This document shows positions 29,603-37,322 of a stretch of DNA of 64,000 bases, piece after piece. The stretch is from Maribrevibacterium harenarium (GTDB lineage Bacteria; Pseudomonadota; Gammaproteobacteria; Pseudomonadales; Marinomonadaceae), in NCBI RefSeq assembly GCF_006385675.1, contig NZ_VFRR01000006.1, positions 62,001 to 126,000 on the forward strand, in the 5' to 3' direction. Every line of letters starts with the position of its first letter. The first letter of the stretch is position 1. The position numbers were made by a program, and so were the translations under genes. Under the pieces are notes generated by a model. The model saw only the letters and a list, made by a program, of their open reading frames with translations. It ran no database searches and was not told the DNA's origin.

Positions 29603-30196
29603 ATGTCCAACCGGATTGCTACCGTAGAGCGCAATACGCTCGAAACGCAAATCAAGGTCACTGTTAATTTAGACGGCACTGGTCAATTCCAGTGTGAAAC
29701 CGGCGTCCCCTTTCTTGACCACATGTTGGATCAAGTAGCACGCCATGGTTTGATTGACCTAGACATTCACGCAGTGGGCGACTTGCATATCGACGCGCAC
29801 CATACGGTGGAAGATTTGGGTATTACCTTGGGCCAAGCCTTCAAACAAGCGGTTGGCGATAAAAAGGGCATCAAACGTTACGGCCATGCTTATGTGCCAT
29901 TAGATGAAGCCTTGTCCCGCGTAGTTATCGACTTCTCTGGCCGCCCAGGTTTAGAAATGCACGTGCCTTTCACCCGTGGCTCCGTTGGCAAATTTGATGT
30001 GGATTTGTTTTCTGAGTTCTTCCACGGTTTTGTGAACCATGCTCAAGTAACGCTGCATTTGGACAACCTACGGGGTCACAACACCCACCACCAAGCGGAA
30101 ACCATTTTCAAAGCCTTTGGTCGCGCCTTGCGTATGGCATTGGAAGTGGACGAGCGTATGGCGGGGCAAATGCCTTCCACTAAAGGCTGTTTGTAA
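29603..30196 (+). CDS. hisB: Imidazoleglycerol-phosphate dehydratase
   Basis: A 197-residue monofunctional HisB, catalysing dehydration of imidazoleglycerol phosphate to imidazoleacetol phosphate in histidine synthesis. Manganese-binding histidine motifs are present: [13 protein letters not shown] near residue 37, [16 protein letters not shown] near 64, [10 protein letters not shown] near 139 and GHNTHHQAE near 158. It lacks the N-terminal histidinol phosphatase of the enterobacterial fusion, as in Pseudomonas. GAGGAG precedes the ATG. A TATAAT at 29541 is a possible -10. It is the first gene of hisBHF. Confidence 0.96.
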   Translation: MSNRIATVERNTLETQIKVTVNLDGTGQFQCETGVPFLDHMLDQVARHGLIDLDIHAVGDLHIDAHHTVEDLGITLGQAFKQAVGDKKGIKRYGHAYVPLDEALSRVVIDFSGRPGLEMHVPFTRGSVGKFDVDLFSEFFHGFVNHAQVTLHLDNLRGHNTHHQAETIFKAFGRALRMALEVDERMAGQMPSTKGCL

Positions 30197-30206
30197 GGTT
30201 GGAATA

Positions 30207-30863
30207 ATGGAAAAGCAATCTGTAGTTGCCGTCATAGACTACGGCATGGGCAACCTGCACTCGGTTGCCAAAGCGTTAGAACACGCCGCCGGTGACAACA
30301 CGAAAGTCGTTGTTACTAGCGATCCTGCCGTAATTGATGGGGCGGATCGGGTATTGCTACCCGGTGTCGGTGCGATTCGCGACTGTATCGGTGAAATGTA
30401 CAAGCAGGGCTTGGTGCCGGTGATTCGTAAAGCCATGGCAGAAAAGCCGTTTTTGGCGATTTGCGTGGGTATTCAATCACTTATGAGCCACAGCGAAGAA
30501 AACGGTGGAGTGGACTGTCTGAACCACTTTGCCGGCAACGCCCTCTTCTTCGGCGATGACCACAAAGACAAAGATGGCTCCAAACTTAAAGTGCCACACA
30601 TGGGTTGGAACCAAGTAAAACACACCATCGATCACCCTCTCTGGGCTGGCATCGAAGACAACGCCCGTTTCTACTTTGTACACAGCTACTATGTGGTACC
30701 AGAGAACAAAGCGGAAGTTGCCGGCACCTGTGAATATGGCCATGAGTTCTGCGTCGCATTAGCCCGCGATAATGTATTTGCGGTGCAATTCCACCCGGAA
30801 AAAAGCCATAAAGATGGTCTGCAACTTTACAAAAACTTCATCCACTGGGATGGCAAGCCGTAA
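30207..30863 (+). CDS. hisH: Imidazole glycerol phosphate synthase, glutaminase subunit
   Basis: A 218-residue class I glutamine amidotransferase that supplies ammonia to HisF. The catalytic cysteine is in AICVGIQS near residue 87, and the His-Glu pair is in QFHPEKSH near 195. The oxyanion strand region shows [11 protein letters not shown], and VPHMGWNQV is present. The start at ATG 30207 has a GGA-type ribosome-binding site and gives the usual N-terminus [12 protein letters not shown]. It begins 10 bases after hisB. The insertion [13 protein letters not shown] after the active site is typical of the marine gammaproteobacterial form. Confidence 0.95.
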   Translation: MEKQSVVAVIDYGMGNLHSVAKALEHAAGDNTKVVVTSDPAVIDGADRVLLPGVGAIRDCIGEMYKQGLVPVIRKAMAEKPFLAICVGIQSLMSHSEENGGVDCLNHFAGNALFFGDDHKDKDGSKLKVPHMGWNQVKHTIDHPLWAGIEDNARFYFVHSYYVVPENKAEVAGTCEYGHEFCVALARDNVFAVQFHPEKSHKDGLQLYKNFIHWDGKP

Positions 30864-30887
30864 CCGATTAGGACAGGAAATCAACAC

Positions 30888-31661
30888 ATGGCCTTAGCAA
30901 AACGTATTATTCCCTGCCTTGATGTGGACAATGGTCGCGTCGTCAAAGGCGTACAATTCGTCGATATCCGCGACGCCGGTGACCCAGTGGAAGTGGCGAA
31001 GCGCTACAACGAACAAGGTGCCGACGAAATTACCTTTTTGGACATCACCGCCAGCTCCGACGACCGTGAAACCACGGTACATATGGTGGAAGCCATCGCT
31101 GCAGAAGTGTTTATCCCCCTAACGGTGGGTGGCGGCATTCGTACTTGTGATGATATTCGCCGTATGCTGAATGCCGGTGCCGACAAAGTAGGCATCAACA
31201 CCGCCGCGGTATTTAACCCGGAATTTGTCCGCGAAGCGGCACAGCGCTTTGGCTCCCAGTGCATCGTGGTTGCCATTGATGCGAAAAAAGTCAGCGCCGC
31301 AGGCGAGCCAGACAAATGGGAAATCTTTACCCACGGTGGCCGCAAACCAACTGGCTTGGACGCGGTAGAGTGGGCGAAGAAAATGGTCGACTACGGCGCT
31401 GGGGAAATCCTGCTAACCAGCATGGACCGTGATGGCACCAAAAATGGCTTTGACCTTGGCGTCACCCGCGCCATCAGCGAAGCCGTTCATGTACCGGTTA
31501 TCGCCTCGGGCGGTGTGGGTAACTTGGATCACCTTGTGGATGGCGTTATCGAAGGTAAAGCCGACGCGGTACTGGCCGCCAGCATCTTCCACTTTGGCGA
31601 ATACTCGATCCAAGAAGCCAAAGAGAAAATGGCTGCCGCTGGCATCGAAATGCGGTTGTAA
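30888..31661 (+). CDS. hisF: Imidazole glycerol phosphate synthase, cyclase subunit
   Basis: A 257-residue TIM barrel that condenses PRFAR with ammonia from HisH to give IGP and AICAR. Catalytic Asp11 is in [13 protein letters not shown] and the second Asp in VVAIDAKKV near residue 130. Phosphate-binding loops TVGGGIR and ASGGVGN are present. CAGGAA lies before the ATG. It follows hisH after 24 bases, and hisA, which usually sits between them in related genomes, is absent. A GGGTC inverted repeat lies just after the stop. Confidence 0.96.
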   Translation: MALAKRIIPCLDVDNGRVVKGVQFVDIRDAGDPVEVAKRYNEQGADEITFLDITASSDDRETTVHMVEAIAAEVFIPLTVGGGIRTCDDIRRMLNAGADKVGINTAAVFNPEFVREAAQRFGSQCIVVAIDAKKVSAAGEPDKWEIFTHGGRKPTGLDAVEWAKKMVDYGAGEILLTSMDRDGTKNGFDLGVTRAISEAVHVPVIASGGVGNLDHLVDGVIEGKADAVLAASIFHFGEYSIQEAKEKMAAAGIEMRL

Positions 31662-31667
31662 GCATAA

Positions 31668-31732
31668 GGGGTCAGACCCTCCTTACAGATACGCTATGTT
31701 TAAACAAGCATTTATCTGGAGGGTCTGACCCC
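31668..31732. repeat. GGGTC inverted-repeat element after hisF
   Basis: GGGGTCAGACCCTCC and its exact complement GGAGGGTCTGACCCC flank about 35 bases, giving a paired, MITE-like or BIME-like unit. Each arm contains its own palindrome GGGTCWGACCC. Confidence 0.85.
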
Positions 31733-31792
31733 ATAGGGAAGGACTATGCGTTTAACCGCTGCTGAACGTTTATAGAGCTAAGCAATCAGTGA

Positions 31793-33169
31793 TCACCATT
31801 GGTAGGAAAGGGTAAGTTGGTGATAGCCACCGATTTGAGGCCAGAGCCAGTTTTTTGCTTTTTGTTGCTCAGTGTTTGAACCTGTAGAATCACCTCCTCC
31901 CTTACGGTCACTGGGAGAATCCAACAGTTTGCGCACCTCACTGAAAGGTATAATTTGTTGGAAAGTATAAGCGAGTCGCCAGTTGTTGGGCTGATAGTTT
32001 AATGTCAGTTTGGGGACCCAAAGGGTATCGCTAAACTCGTCGCTTCCATTGTTAAATTGGTTCGCTAGCAGGATGATTCTCAGCTCACTTTTATTAGTAG
32101 AGCTAATTTTTATATCCCCAATCAAGTTGTCCCAAGACAGCTCGACATTTTCCCACTGCCAATCTCGACCTAAACGTAGCGCTAGAAACTCCGAATCAGC
32201 TGATATATCGCCGGTAATAGCGTGTATCGTAGAAAGTAGCGCCCCTTCAATCACGCTCCCAGATTCGACGCTATTCCACGCTTTATCAGATAGACGCAGG
32301 TAAGTACTGGCATCAAAGCTCACTATATCCCGGTAAACACCTAGCCACGCGCTATCCCAACGCCAACCAATATAATGTTGATCACGCCGGAAGTCGGATT
32401 GCCAGCTATCATATTGACTTACCGCGACACCATCAAAATAGAGCTGCGTATCTAGCTTTTCGCTATAAGACTGAATATCGACTTCAACTCCTGAACGAAC
32501 TGGACGTATCTGCCATTGTGCAGTTTGGACAGTTGGGTGATTCAGCGCCTGTTGCTGATAGCTGATGTAATGATCAAACAGGTTAAACGAAGCCCCCGCA
32601 TACGGACCTAAATGGGCAGAGTGGTCGAGAGAGACATTATGTTGGTCAGTATCAGTTAATGATACCGAAAGCCCCCCATGCAACCCCGTTGCAGAGGAGT
32701 CCTGCCCAACCCAAACGGAGAAAGGCTCAGTTTGTAATTTCGCCAAGCCATTAGCATATCCAGAATCCAAACGCCCCAACTGAGCTTCAAGCGTAGCCTT
32801 GTTGTTAAACTCCCAGCTTCCTGAAAGATAAGTTTGAGAATATTCACTTAGCTGGCTACCACTAAACTCAGTCGACGTAAATTTCTCTTGCCACTCCAAA
32901 TGGTCGGAAAAGCGCTCTCCTCCTATGCAAGCAGCTACCTTGCCATCATAACTTTTAGGCAGGCAATACTGCGCCGTGAATAGATGACCTTGGTGAACGC
33001 CATAGCCGTTTTCATCATTATAGAAGCGTTCAACTTCTAACTCATAAGAAAGCTCGGAGCGATCAGAAACCGAAGGCACTAAGGATAGCTGGGGCGACCA
33101 TAACAATGGTTGCGCAACAACAGACAACGGAGTAAGCAGCAAAAGCCACGGGGAAAAGAATGATTTCAT
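31793..33169 (-). CDS. Putative outer-membrane beta-barrel protein
   Basis: I do not recognise a named family. The 458-residue product starts with a clear signal peptide (MKSFFSPWLLLLTPLSVVAQ, cut after about residue 19). It continues as alternating polar/aromatic strands and ends in HQLTLSYQW, with the terminal aromatic residue expected of outer-membrane barrels. Two cysteines (near residues 69 and 82) may pair. Near the C-terminus lies a Gly/Ser-rich loop (DRKGGGDSTGSN). It follows the large lipoprotein gene on the same strand after 56 bases, but a terminator hairpin lies between them. Function unknown; a surface-exposed barrel is the safest reading. Confidence 0.6.
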   Translation of the reverse strand: MKSFFSPWLLLLTPLSVVAQPLLWSPQLSLVPSVSDRSELSYELEVERFYNDENGYGVHQGHLFTAQYCLPKSYDGKVAACIGGERFSDHLEWQEKFTSTEFSGSQLSEYSQTYLSGSWEFNNKATLEAQLGRLDSGYANGLAKLQTEPFSVWVGQDSSATGLHGGLSVSLTDTDQHNVSLDHSAHLGPYAGASFNLFDHYISYQQQALNHPTVQTAQWQIRPVRSGVEVDIQSYSEKLDTQLYFDGVAVSQYDSWQSDFRRDQHYIGWRWDSAWLGVYRDIVSFDASTYLRLSDKAWNSVESGSVIEGALLSTIHAITGDISADSEFLALRLGRDWQWENVELSWDNLIGDIKISSTNKSELRIILLANQFNNGSDEFSDTLWVPKLTLNYQPNNWRLAYTFQQIIPFSEVRKLLDSPSDRKGGGDSTGSNTEQQKAKNWLWPQIGGYHQLTLSYQW

Positions 33170-33183
33170 CCGATACTCATTAC

Positions 33184-33209
33184 AAAAAGGGCGGCTAATG
33201 CCGCCCTTT
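33184..33209 (-). terminator. Intrinsic terminator after the lipoprotein gene
   Basis: AAAGGGCGGC and GCCGCCCTTT pair around a TAAT loop, and on the minus strand the stem is followed by five Ts. It separates the lipoprotein gene from the barrel gene, whose expression must come from read-through or its own promoter. Confidence 0.8.
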
Positions 33210-33225
33210 GTAGGTAGACTAGCGT

Positions 33226-35775
33226 TTAGTCTATTAAAGGTACAATCTCGAAATCACGGAACTGAATAACCGGCTCACCTTGGTTATTTTCAACCAATTG
33301 ACCTACATTGACACCGTCCACACGGACAAGTGCATTGTAGTCCTGGCCGACTAGTGGTTCTTGGAATTTCAAAATTAATTGACCACCGTCGTTGTCTGTT
33401 ACTGTTACGTTAAACGTTTCATTTACAGGCTGCGACTCTGGATCTGAATGCATATGGCAATCTGCCCCGCCCGTGTAGTAGTAACAATGCTCCCATTCGT
33501 ACTCTCCTTTAACCAACTCAACGCTAGCCGTGAGATGTAAACCTTCATCGCCAAGACCTACCAGAGAGACAGCACCGTTATCTGATGTTGTTAGGTCTAG
33601 ACCTTCACCAATTGCAATATCGAACTGGATGTCACCTGAAAGAACTTCAGACATATTTCCATCAGTCAGGTTAAAGCCAATATACATATCTTCTGCAATT
33701 GTGCTTTGTACCCATGCTTGGACACTATCAACGTCCATTGATCCGGTTAATTCGGAGTCGGTATAACCGTAAGAATATTGGACATTTCGAGCTCCACCTA
33801 ATGCGATGGTGTCAAAGCTAGAATCAGCTAACGTATCGACATAGAAGGAGTTATAGGAATCTAAGAACCACATACCTATATCTGCAGGGTCTGAGTACGA
33901 AACGGCTAGACTTCCATATTCTCCCAAACCAAAATCAACATATTTCTCTACCCATTCTTGAAGGTAGGATTGCAAAGTCGCTTCATCAGAAAAGTTAGAT
34001 GAACTGTTACGCCAATTATATGCACTCATTTCTAAGCCATCTGAGTTGTATTCAGATACTTGAGTTGCATAAGCGATGTTGAAAGCCCAGTCTGAGTAAA
34101 GTTCTGAATCGAGTTTACTCACTTCATCTAGATTAGATTCGGACACACGGAAGTCTACCACTCTTTGAGAAACCAACTGTTCACTCAGACTCGCCGGTGT
34201 TTCTGCTAAGTAGCTCGTCATAACATCAATAAGAGGTTGATTTAATGGAGTGAAATCAAACGTTAGACGATAACCAACGAAAAGCTCCTCACCGTTATAG
34301 GTTTCGGTTAACTCCTCGAATGTATAAGGTAAGCTAATCGTACCTGCATTGTAGTATGCCTCTTCTAAGTCATACTCGAAATTGTCTATTGCCGAGTCTG
34401 AAATTACAGCGCCCTCAGGGAAAGTAATATTGGCACCGATGGAAGACGTCTCACCACCGAAAGTCAGTTTACCTTGGAGTCCCATACCAGTAATTGACAT
34501 GGCAATGTCACCGGTTTCGTAAGCTGACTCATCAAGCAACACTGCAAGATGCGCGTCAGCAACAAACTCCAGATTATTACTAAAGTCTTTTAGGGTCAGA
34601 CCCTTTAGCGCTAGGCTCATACCAGAATCAGCAGAAGCAAGGGCGGGCGCGCTGTCTGTTTCAGATCGGATCAAGTCGATAACAGATTCGCCAAGCTTGG
34701 TTTTCAGCTCTGCTCCCCCTACATCTGAGAACGATAACGTGTAGGCCTGATCAGCAGTAACCGTGAATGAAGATACAGATAGAGACTCGGTTGTATCACC
34801 ATTGCCTTCAACGGACTTGATATAATCTAACTCCATATCAACAACATAGTTGGTGAGCTGACCAGTGCTGTTTATGTCTGTGGATTGGAAAATTAAGCCT
34901 TTTACCGATGCGCCTGATTCATTAATAGTAACATCGTAACCACTACCTTGACTGATAACAAAATAGCTATCTGCAACCATATCGGATAGTTGAGATTCAA
35001 ATGTGGTTTGATCGATTTCGTTTACAAAGCCATCAATCAAAGCACTAAGAGTGACTACCATGGCACCATACATAGGCGCAACTGCATCACCGGATACAGC
35101 GGCTTCAAGATCTGCCCCATAGGTTTCATACGCGGCTTGCATGTCTTGACTGGTGAGCTTATTTAGATAGGTCTTTGCATTCGCTACCAGAGCTTTACCT
35201 TGGGCGATTTTATCGTCCAAATTATTAGCAGTAACAGTCCCGCCAGTCGTTGTACCGTCGCTGCCATCTACACCATTACAAATCTCTGCTGTGTCTGAAG
35301 TGACCACATCACCGCTAGAGTTTTTGGTACCGAACGTAAATTTCCAACCGCCTGCGGTACAGCTACTGTTGCTTGTTGTCGCGGCCACTTTTTCAAAGAA
35401 TGCGCTATCGCCGTCATTACCATCTAAACCATTCTGACCAGCAGCACCAGTATCACCCTTATCACCTTTCGCGCCTGTAGCACCATCCTCACCGTGACAA
35501 ATATATTGTGTTTGAACTATCTCTCTCTCATCCAATTTGCCGTTAGCAGGGTTATCATCATTACCCCACGTAATCTTTATGCCACCATTGGTACCACACT
35601 CAGAACTACCTAAAGATTCGATAGCAGACTGAGCCACAATTGCTTGGCCAGTGACAATTCCAAGTTCGCCTGTGATATTGGTAGGCGTTGATGTCTGATT
35701 ATCGGTGTCTTCCACCGTCGCCACGGTATCTTCAGGAGCACAACCAGTAATAAGAGCCGCTGAGGCAAGTGCCAC
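33226..35775 (-). CDS. Large lipoprotein, collagen-like and DUF7151-like segments
   Basis: Unassigned function. A lipobox LITGC lies near the N-terminus, so the mature protein is lipid-anchored at Cys12 of this reading. Two Cys-bounded modules resembling DUF7151 follow (SSECGTNGGIKITWG to YICHGEDG near 57-95, and SCTAGGWKFTFG to EICNGVDG near 138-170). They flank about ten Gly-X-Y triplets (GATGAKGDKGDTGAAGQNG). The remaining 650 residues are beta-rich and acidic, with an HCYYYTGGADCHMH segment near 787. The first available start, GTG 35775, leaves a signal peptide without its basic region; the missing part is encoded upstream in frame but has no start codon. A GGGTC repeat encodes KGLTLK near residue 392. 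Confidence 0.65.
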   Translation of the reverse strand: MALASAALITGCAPEDTVATVEDTDNQTSTPTNITGELGIVTGQAIVAQSAIESLGSSECGTNGGIKITWGNDDNPANGKLDEREIVQTQYICHGEDGATGAKGDKGDTGAAGQNGLDGNDGDSAFFEKVAATTSNSSCTAGGWKFTFGTKNSSGDVVTSDTAEICNGVDGSDGTTTGGTVTANNLDDKIAQGKALVANAKTYLNKLTSQDMQAAYETYGADLEAAVSGDAVAPMYGAMVVTLSALIDGFVNEIDQTTFESQLSDMVADSYFVISQGSGYDVTINESGASVKGLIFQSTDINSTGQLTNYVVDMELDYIKSVEGNGDTTESLSVSSFTVTADQAYTLSFSDVGGAELKTKLGESVIDLIRSETDSAPALASADSGMSLALKGLTLKDFSNNLEFVADAHLAVLLDESAYETGDIAMSITGMGLQGKLTFGGETSSIGANITFPEGAVISDSAIDNFEYDLEEAYYNAGTISLPYTFEELTETYNGEELFVGYRLTFDFTPLNQPLIDVMTSYLAETPASLSEQLVSQRVVDFRVSESNLDEVSKLDSELYSDWAFNIAYATQVSEYNSDGLEMSAYNWRNSSSNFSDEATLQSYLQEWVEKYVDFGLGEYGSLAVSYSDPADIGMWFLDSYNSFYVDTLADSSFDTIALGGARNVQYSYGYTDSELTGSMDVDSVQAWVQSTIAEDMYIGFNLTDGNMSEVLSGDIQFDIAIGEGLDLTTSDNGAVSLVGLGDEGLHLTASVELVKGEYEWEHCYYYTGGADCHMHSDPESQPVNETFNVTVTDNDGGQLILKFQEPLVGQDYNALVRVDGVNVGQLVENNQGEPVIQFRDFEIVPLID
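34593..34603. repeat. GGGTCAGACCC copy inside coding sequence
   Basis: An exact copy of the 11-base palindrome found between genes elsewhere lies in frame in the lipoprotein gene, where it codes for GLTL. No paired arm is visible nearby, so chance cannot be excluded. Confidence 0.5.
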
Positions 35776-35840
35776 AGCAAGAGAGACGCGGGAGCGTTTT
35801 AAGAGCTTGGTGAAGTTTCCTCTATTTCCTAGTTTTCTTC

Positions 35841-35907
35841 GTTCATGTGGTTAGCGCTAATTCCGTATCCGTGTACTAACCAGTTGGTTATGTGAAACCA
35901 CATGAAC
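35841..35907. repeat. 12-base perfect inverted repeat
   Basis: GTTCATGTGGTT at 35841-35852 is exactly complementary to AACCACATGAAC at 35896-35907, with 43 bases between. It is just upstream of the lipoprotein gene and could be an operator, an RNA hairpin or ends of a small element. Confidence 0.65.
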
Positions 35908-35983
35908 CTATTTGTAAATCGACCGTTAGATTACTGTGGCTTTGTGTAAAAATAAAGACGTTAGATCAATATTTGCTCGAAAA

Positions 35984-36120
35984 TCACCCGCACAGCTGGG
36001 TTATCGAGACAATAACGAGGCATAAGGCTCTGTTGCGCAGCGACCTTACAAGCTTGCTTGTGGAGCCAGTAACAGTAGCCTGATGGCGAAAGGGGCAGAA
36101 GTTCACCCGCACAGCGGGTT
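35984..36120. repeat. Two CACCCGCACAGCGGG repeats
   Basis: TCACCCGCACAGCTGGGTT at 35984-36002 (one mismatch in the arm) and TCACCCGCACAGCGGGTT at 36103-36120. The second forms a CCCGC/GCGGG hairpin followed by Ts on the plus strand and abuts the SCO1 stop. A third copy is at 47132. Confidence 0.7.
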
Positions 36121-36121
36121 T

Positions 36122-36706
36122 TTAAAGCGCCTTTTGGATGGCAGCAGCGATTTCTTCCGGCTTAGAGTCGTGGTAGAGGTATTCTTTGATTTGGTTATCG
36201 CGGCCAATCAGGTAAATGCGGGCACTATGGTCAACGGTGTAGCCCATGGCAGAGTCTGGGGTTTCCACCATGCGGTAGAAAGCGCCATACTGTTTTACCA
36301 CCTTGTCGATTTCTTCTTTAGTGCCGGTCACGCCGATAAAGCGTTTATCGAAGAAGCCGACATAGCGCGCTAGGTGCTCCACGTTATCCCGCTTGGGATC
36401 AACACTAACGAAGATGGTTTGGGTCTGGTTGACCACTTCTTCCGATAGTTGTTTCATCGCTACTTTGACATTCGCGAGGGACAGTGGGCAGATATCGGGG
36501 CAGTGGGTGTAGCCAAAGAAGACCAGTTTTAGCTTGTCGTCAAAGTCACTCAGGGAAACCGGACCTTTGTCACTGGTTAGGGTAAAGTCGCCACCCAAGC
36601 GGCCATTATTGCTGTTAGCGTTATCGCCAATCATGATGATGGCAACGGATAACAACAGCACGAAGGCAATTAAGGCAGGAAAAACAACGATCGGTTTCAG
36701 CTTCAT
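36122..36706 (-). CDS. SCO1/SenC/PrrC family copper chaperone
   Basis: A 194-residue membrane-anchored thioredoxin-fold protein that delivers copper to the CuA site of cytochrome c oxidase. The N-terminal helix at residues 5-26 is the anchor. The copper-binding CPDIC motif is at Cys69 and Cys73, with the partner histidine in VDHSARIYLI near 161. FVSVDPKRD is the usual family strand. It starts 21 bases after the small Cys-containing gene on the same strand, so the two form an operon. No oxidase subunits lie in the window. Confidence 0.92.
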   Translation of the reverse strand: MKLKPIVVFPALIAFVLLLSVAIIMIGDNANSNNGRLGGDFTLTSDKGPVSLSDFDDKLKLVFFGYTHCPDICPLSLANVKVAMKQLSEEVVNQTQTIFVSVDPKRDNVEHLARYVGFFDKRFIGVTGTKEEIDKVVKQYGAFYRMVETPDSAMGYTVDHSARIYLIGRDNQIKEYLYHDSKPEEIAAAIQKAL

Positions 36707-36727
36707 GAGTAACTCTTCAATTCAACG

Positions 36728-37168
36728 TTAATGAGAGATAGAAAACTCGTACACAATTGGCGCCACGTTGGCTTCCGGTACGGAAATGGACATCAGCCAA
36801 TCCATCTTCTCGGTGGTACATACAGGGATTCTAATGTTTCCGCGATAGAGAGTACCTTGGGCTAGGTCAAGTTGGTACTCGTTCAGGCCCATATACATGG
36901 TTTTTCCTTCTAATTTCACCGCAAGCTTTGGCACTAGCTGCTCAGAGCCTGCTGGCAAGGTAAATTCTACTGGCACTTCACCCGTGGTTTTAATTCCCTC
37001 TGGGAAGTTCAGTTGAATACCACCGAAAGTTTCACACTGGCCGTTTTGGCTGTCGCATATTAATGGCGTGCCTTGGGCGGTGCTACCCTCTTGGGATTTA
37101 ATCACCAATGCGGTTAAAAGCGCTCCGAGGAAGCTGATGGCAAAGAGTTTAACAAATGGATTTTTCAC
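36728..37168 (-). CDS. Small membrane-anchored protein in operon with SCO1
   Basis: A 146-residue hypothetical protein. One N-terminal hydrophobic helix (residues 6-24) is followed by a periplasmic beta-rich domain. It has three cysteines: two in LICDSQNGQC near residues 38 and 45, and one in IPVCTTEKMDW near 117. Its position directly upstream of SCO1, with a 21-base gap, suggests a helper in copper delivery or oxidase assembly. That role is an inference from context only; I recognise no domain. Confidence 0.65.
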   Translation of the reverse strand: MKNPFVKLFAISFLGALLTALVIKSQEGSTAQGTPLICDSQNGQCETFGGIQLNFPEGIKTTGEVPVEFTLPAGSEQLVPKLAVKLEGKTMYMGLNEYQLDLAQGTLYRGNIRIPVCTTEKMDWLMSISVPEANVAPIVYEFSISH

Positions 37169-37322
37169 ACACGCCCCAGTAACAATTTAAAAACCCGTCA
37201 ATAATGCCATAAGCCGCCTGATTCTGTAATCTTTGCGCAACCGCAAACGACTATTGTTGCCGCTGTTTCCCTATGGCGAGTACAATCCCCCAACTTTCCA
37301 ATTTTTTGAAGGATGCGCTTCC

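Larger units (their letters stand above)
35776..36121. other. Intergenic region with inverted repeats
   Basis: These 346 bases between the lipoprotein and SCO1 genes hold no credible gene. They contain the in-frame but startless signal-peptide codons (35776-35835), a perfect 12-base inverted repeat (35841-35852 with 35896-35907), and two CACCCGCACAGC-type repeats at 35984-36002 and 36103-36120. A TTAGCGCTAA palindrome sits at 35851-35860. Confidence 0.6.

Noticed and set aside
31741-31776. Tiny frame after the GGGTC element beginning ATGCGTTTAACC
   Set aside because: Only nine codons; a remnant of a mobile gene is conceivable but cannot be supported.
35892-36083. A 63-residue plus-strand frame between the lipoprotein and SCO1 genes
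   Set aside because: It spans an inverted-repeat arm and a CACCCGC repeat, with no start signal or family resemblance.
36103-36125. CCCGC/GCGGG hairpin with Ts as the SCO1 terminator
   Set aside because: The T-run is on the plus strand while SCO1 is on the minus strand, and the same motif recurs elsewhere as a repeat.
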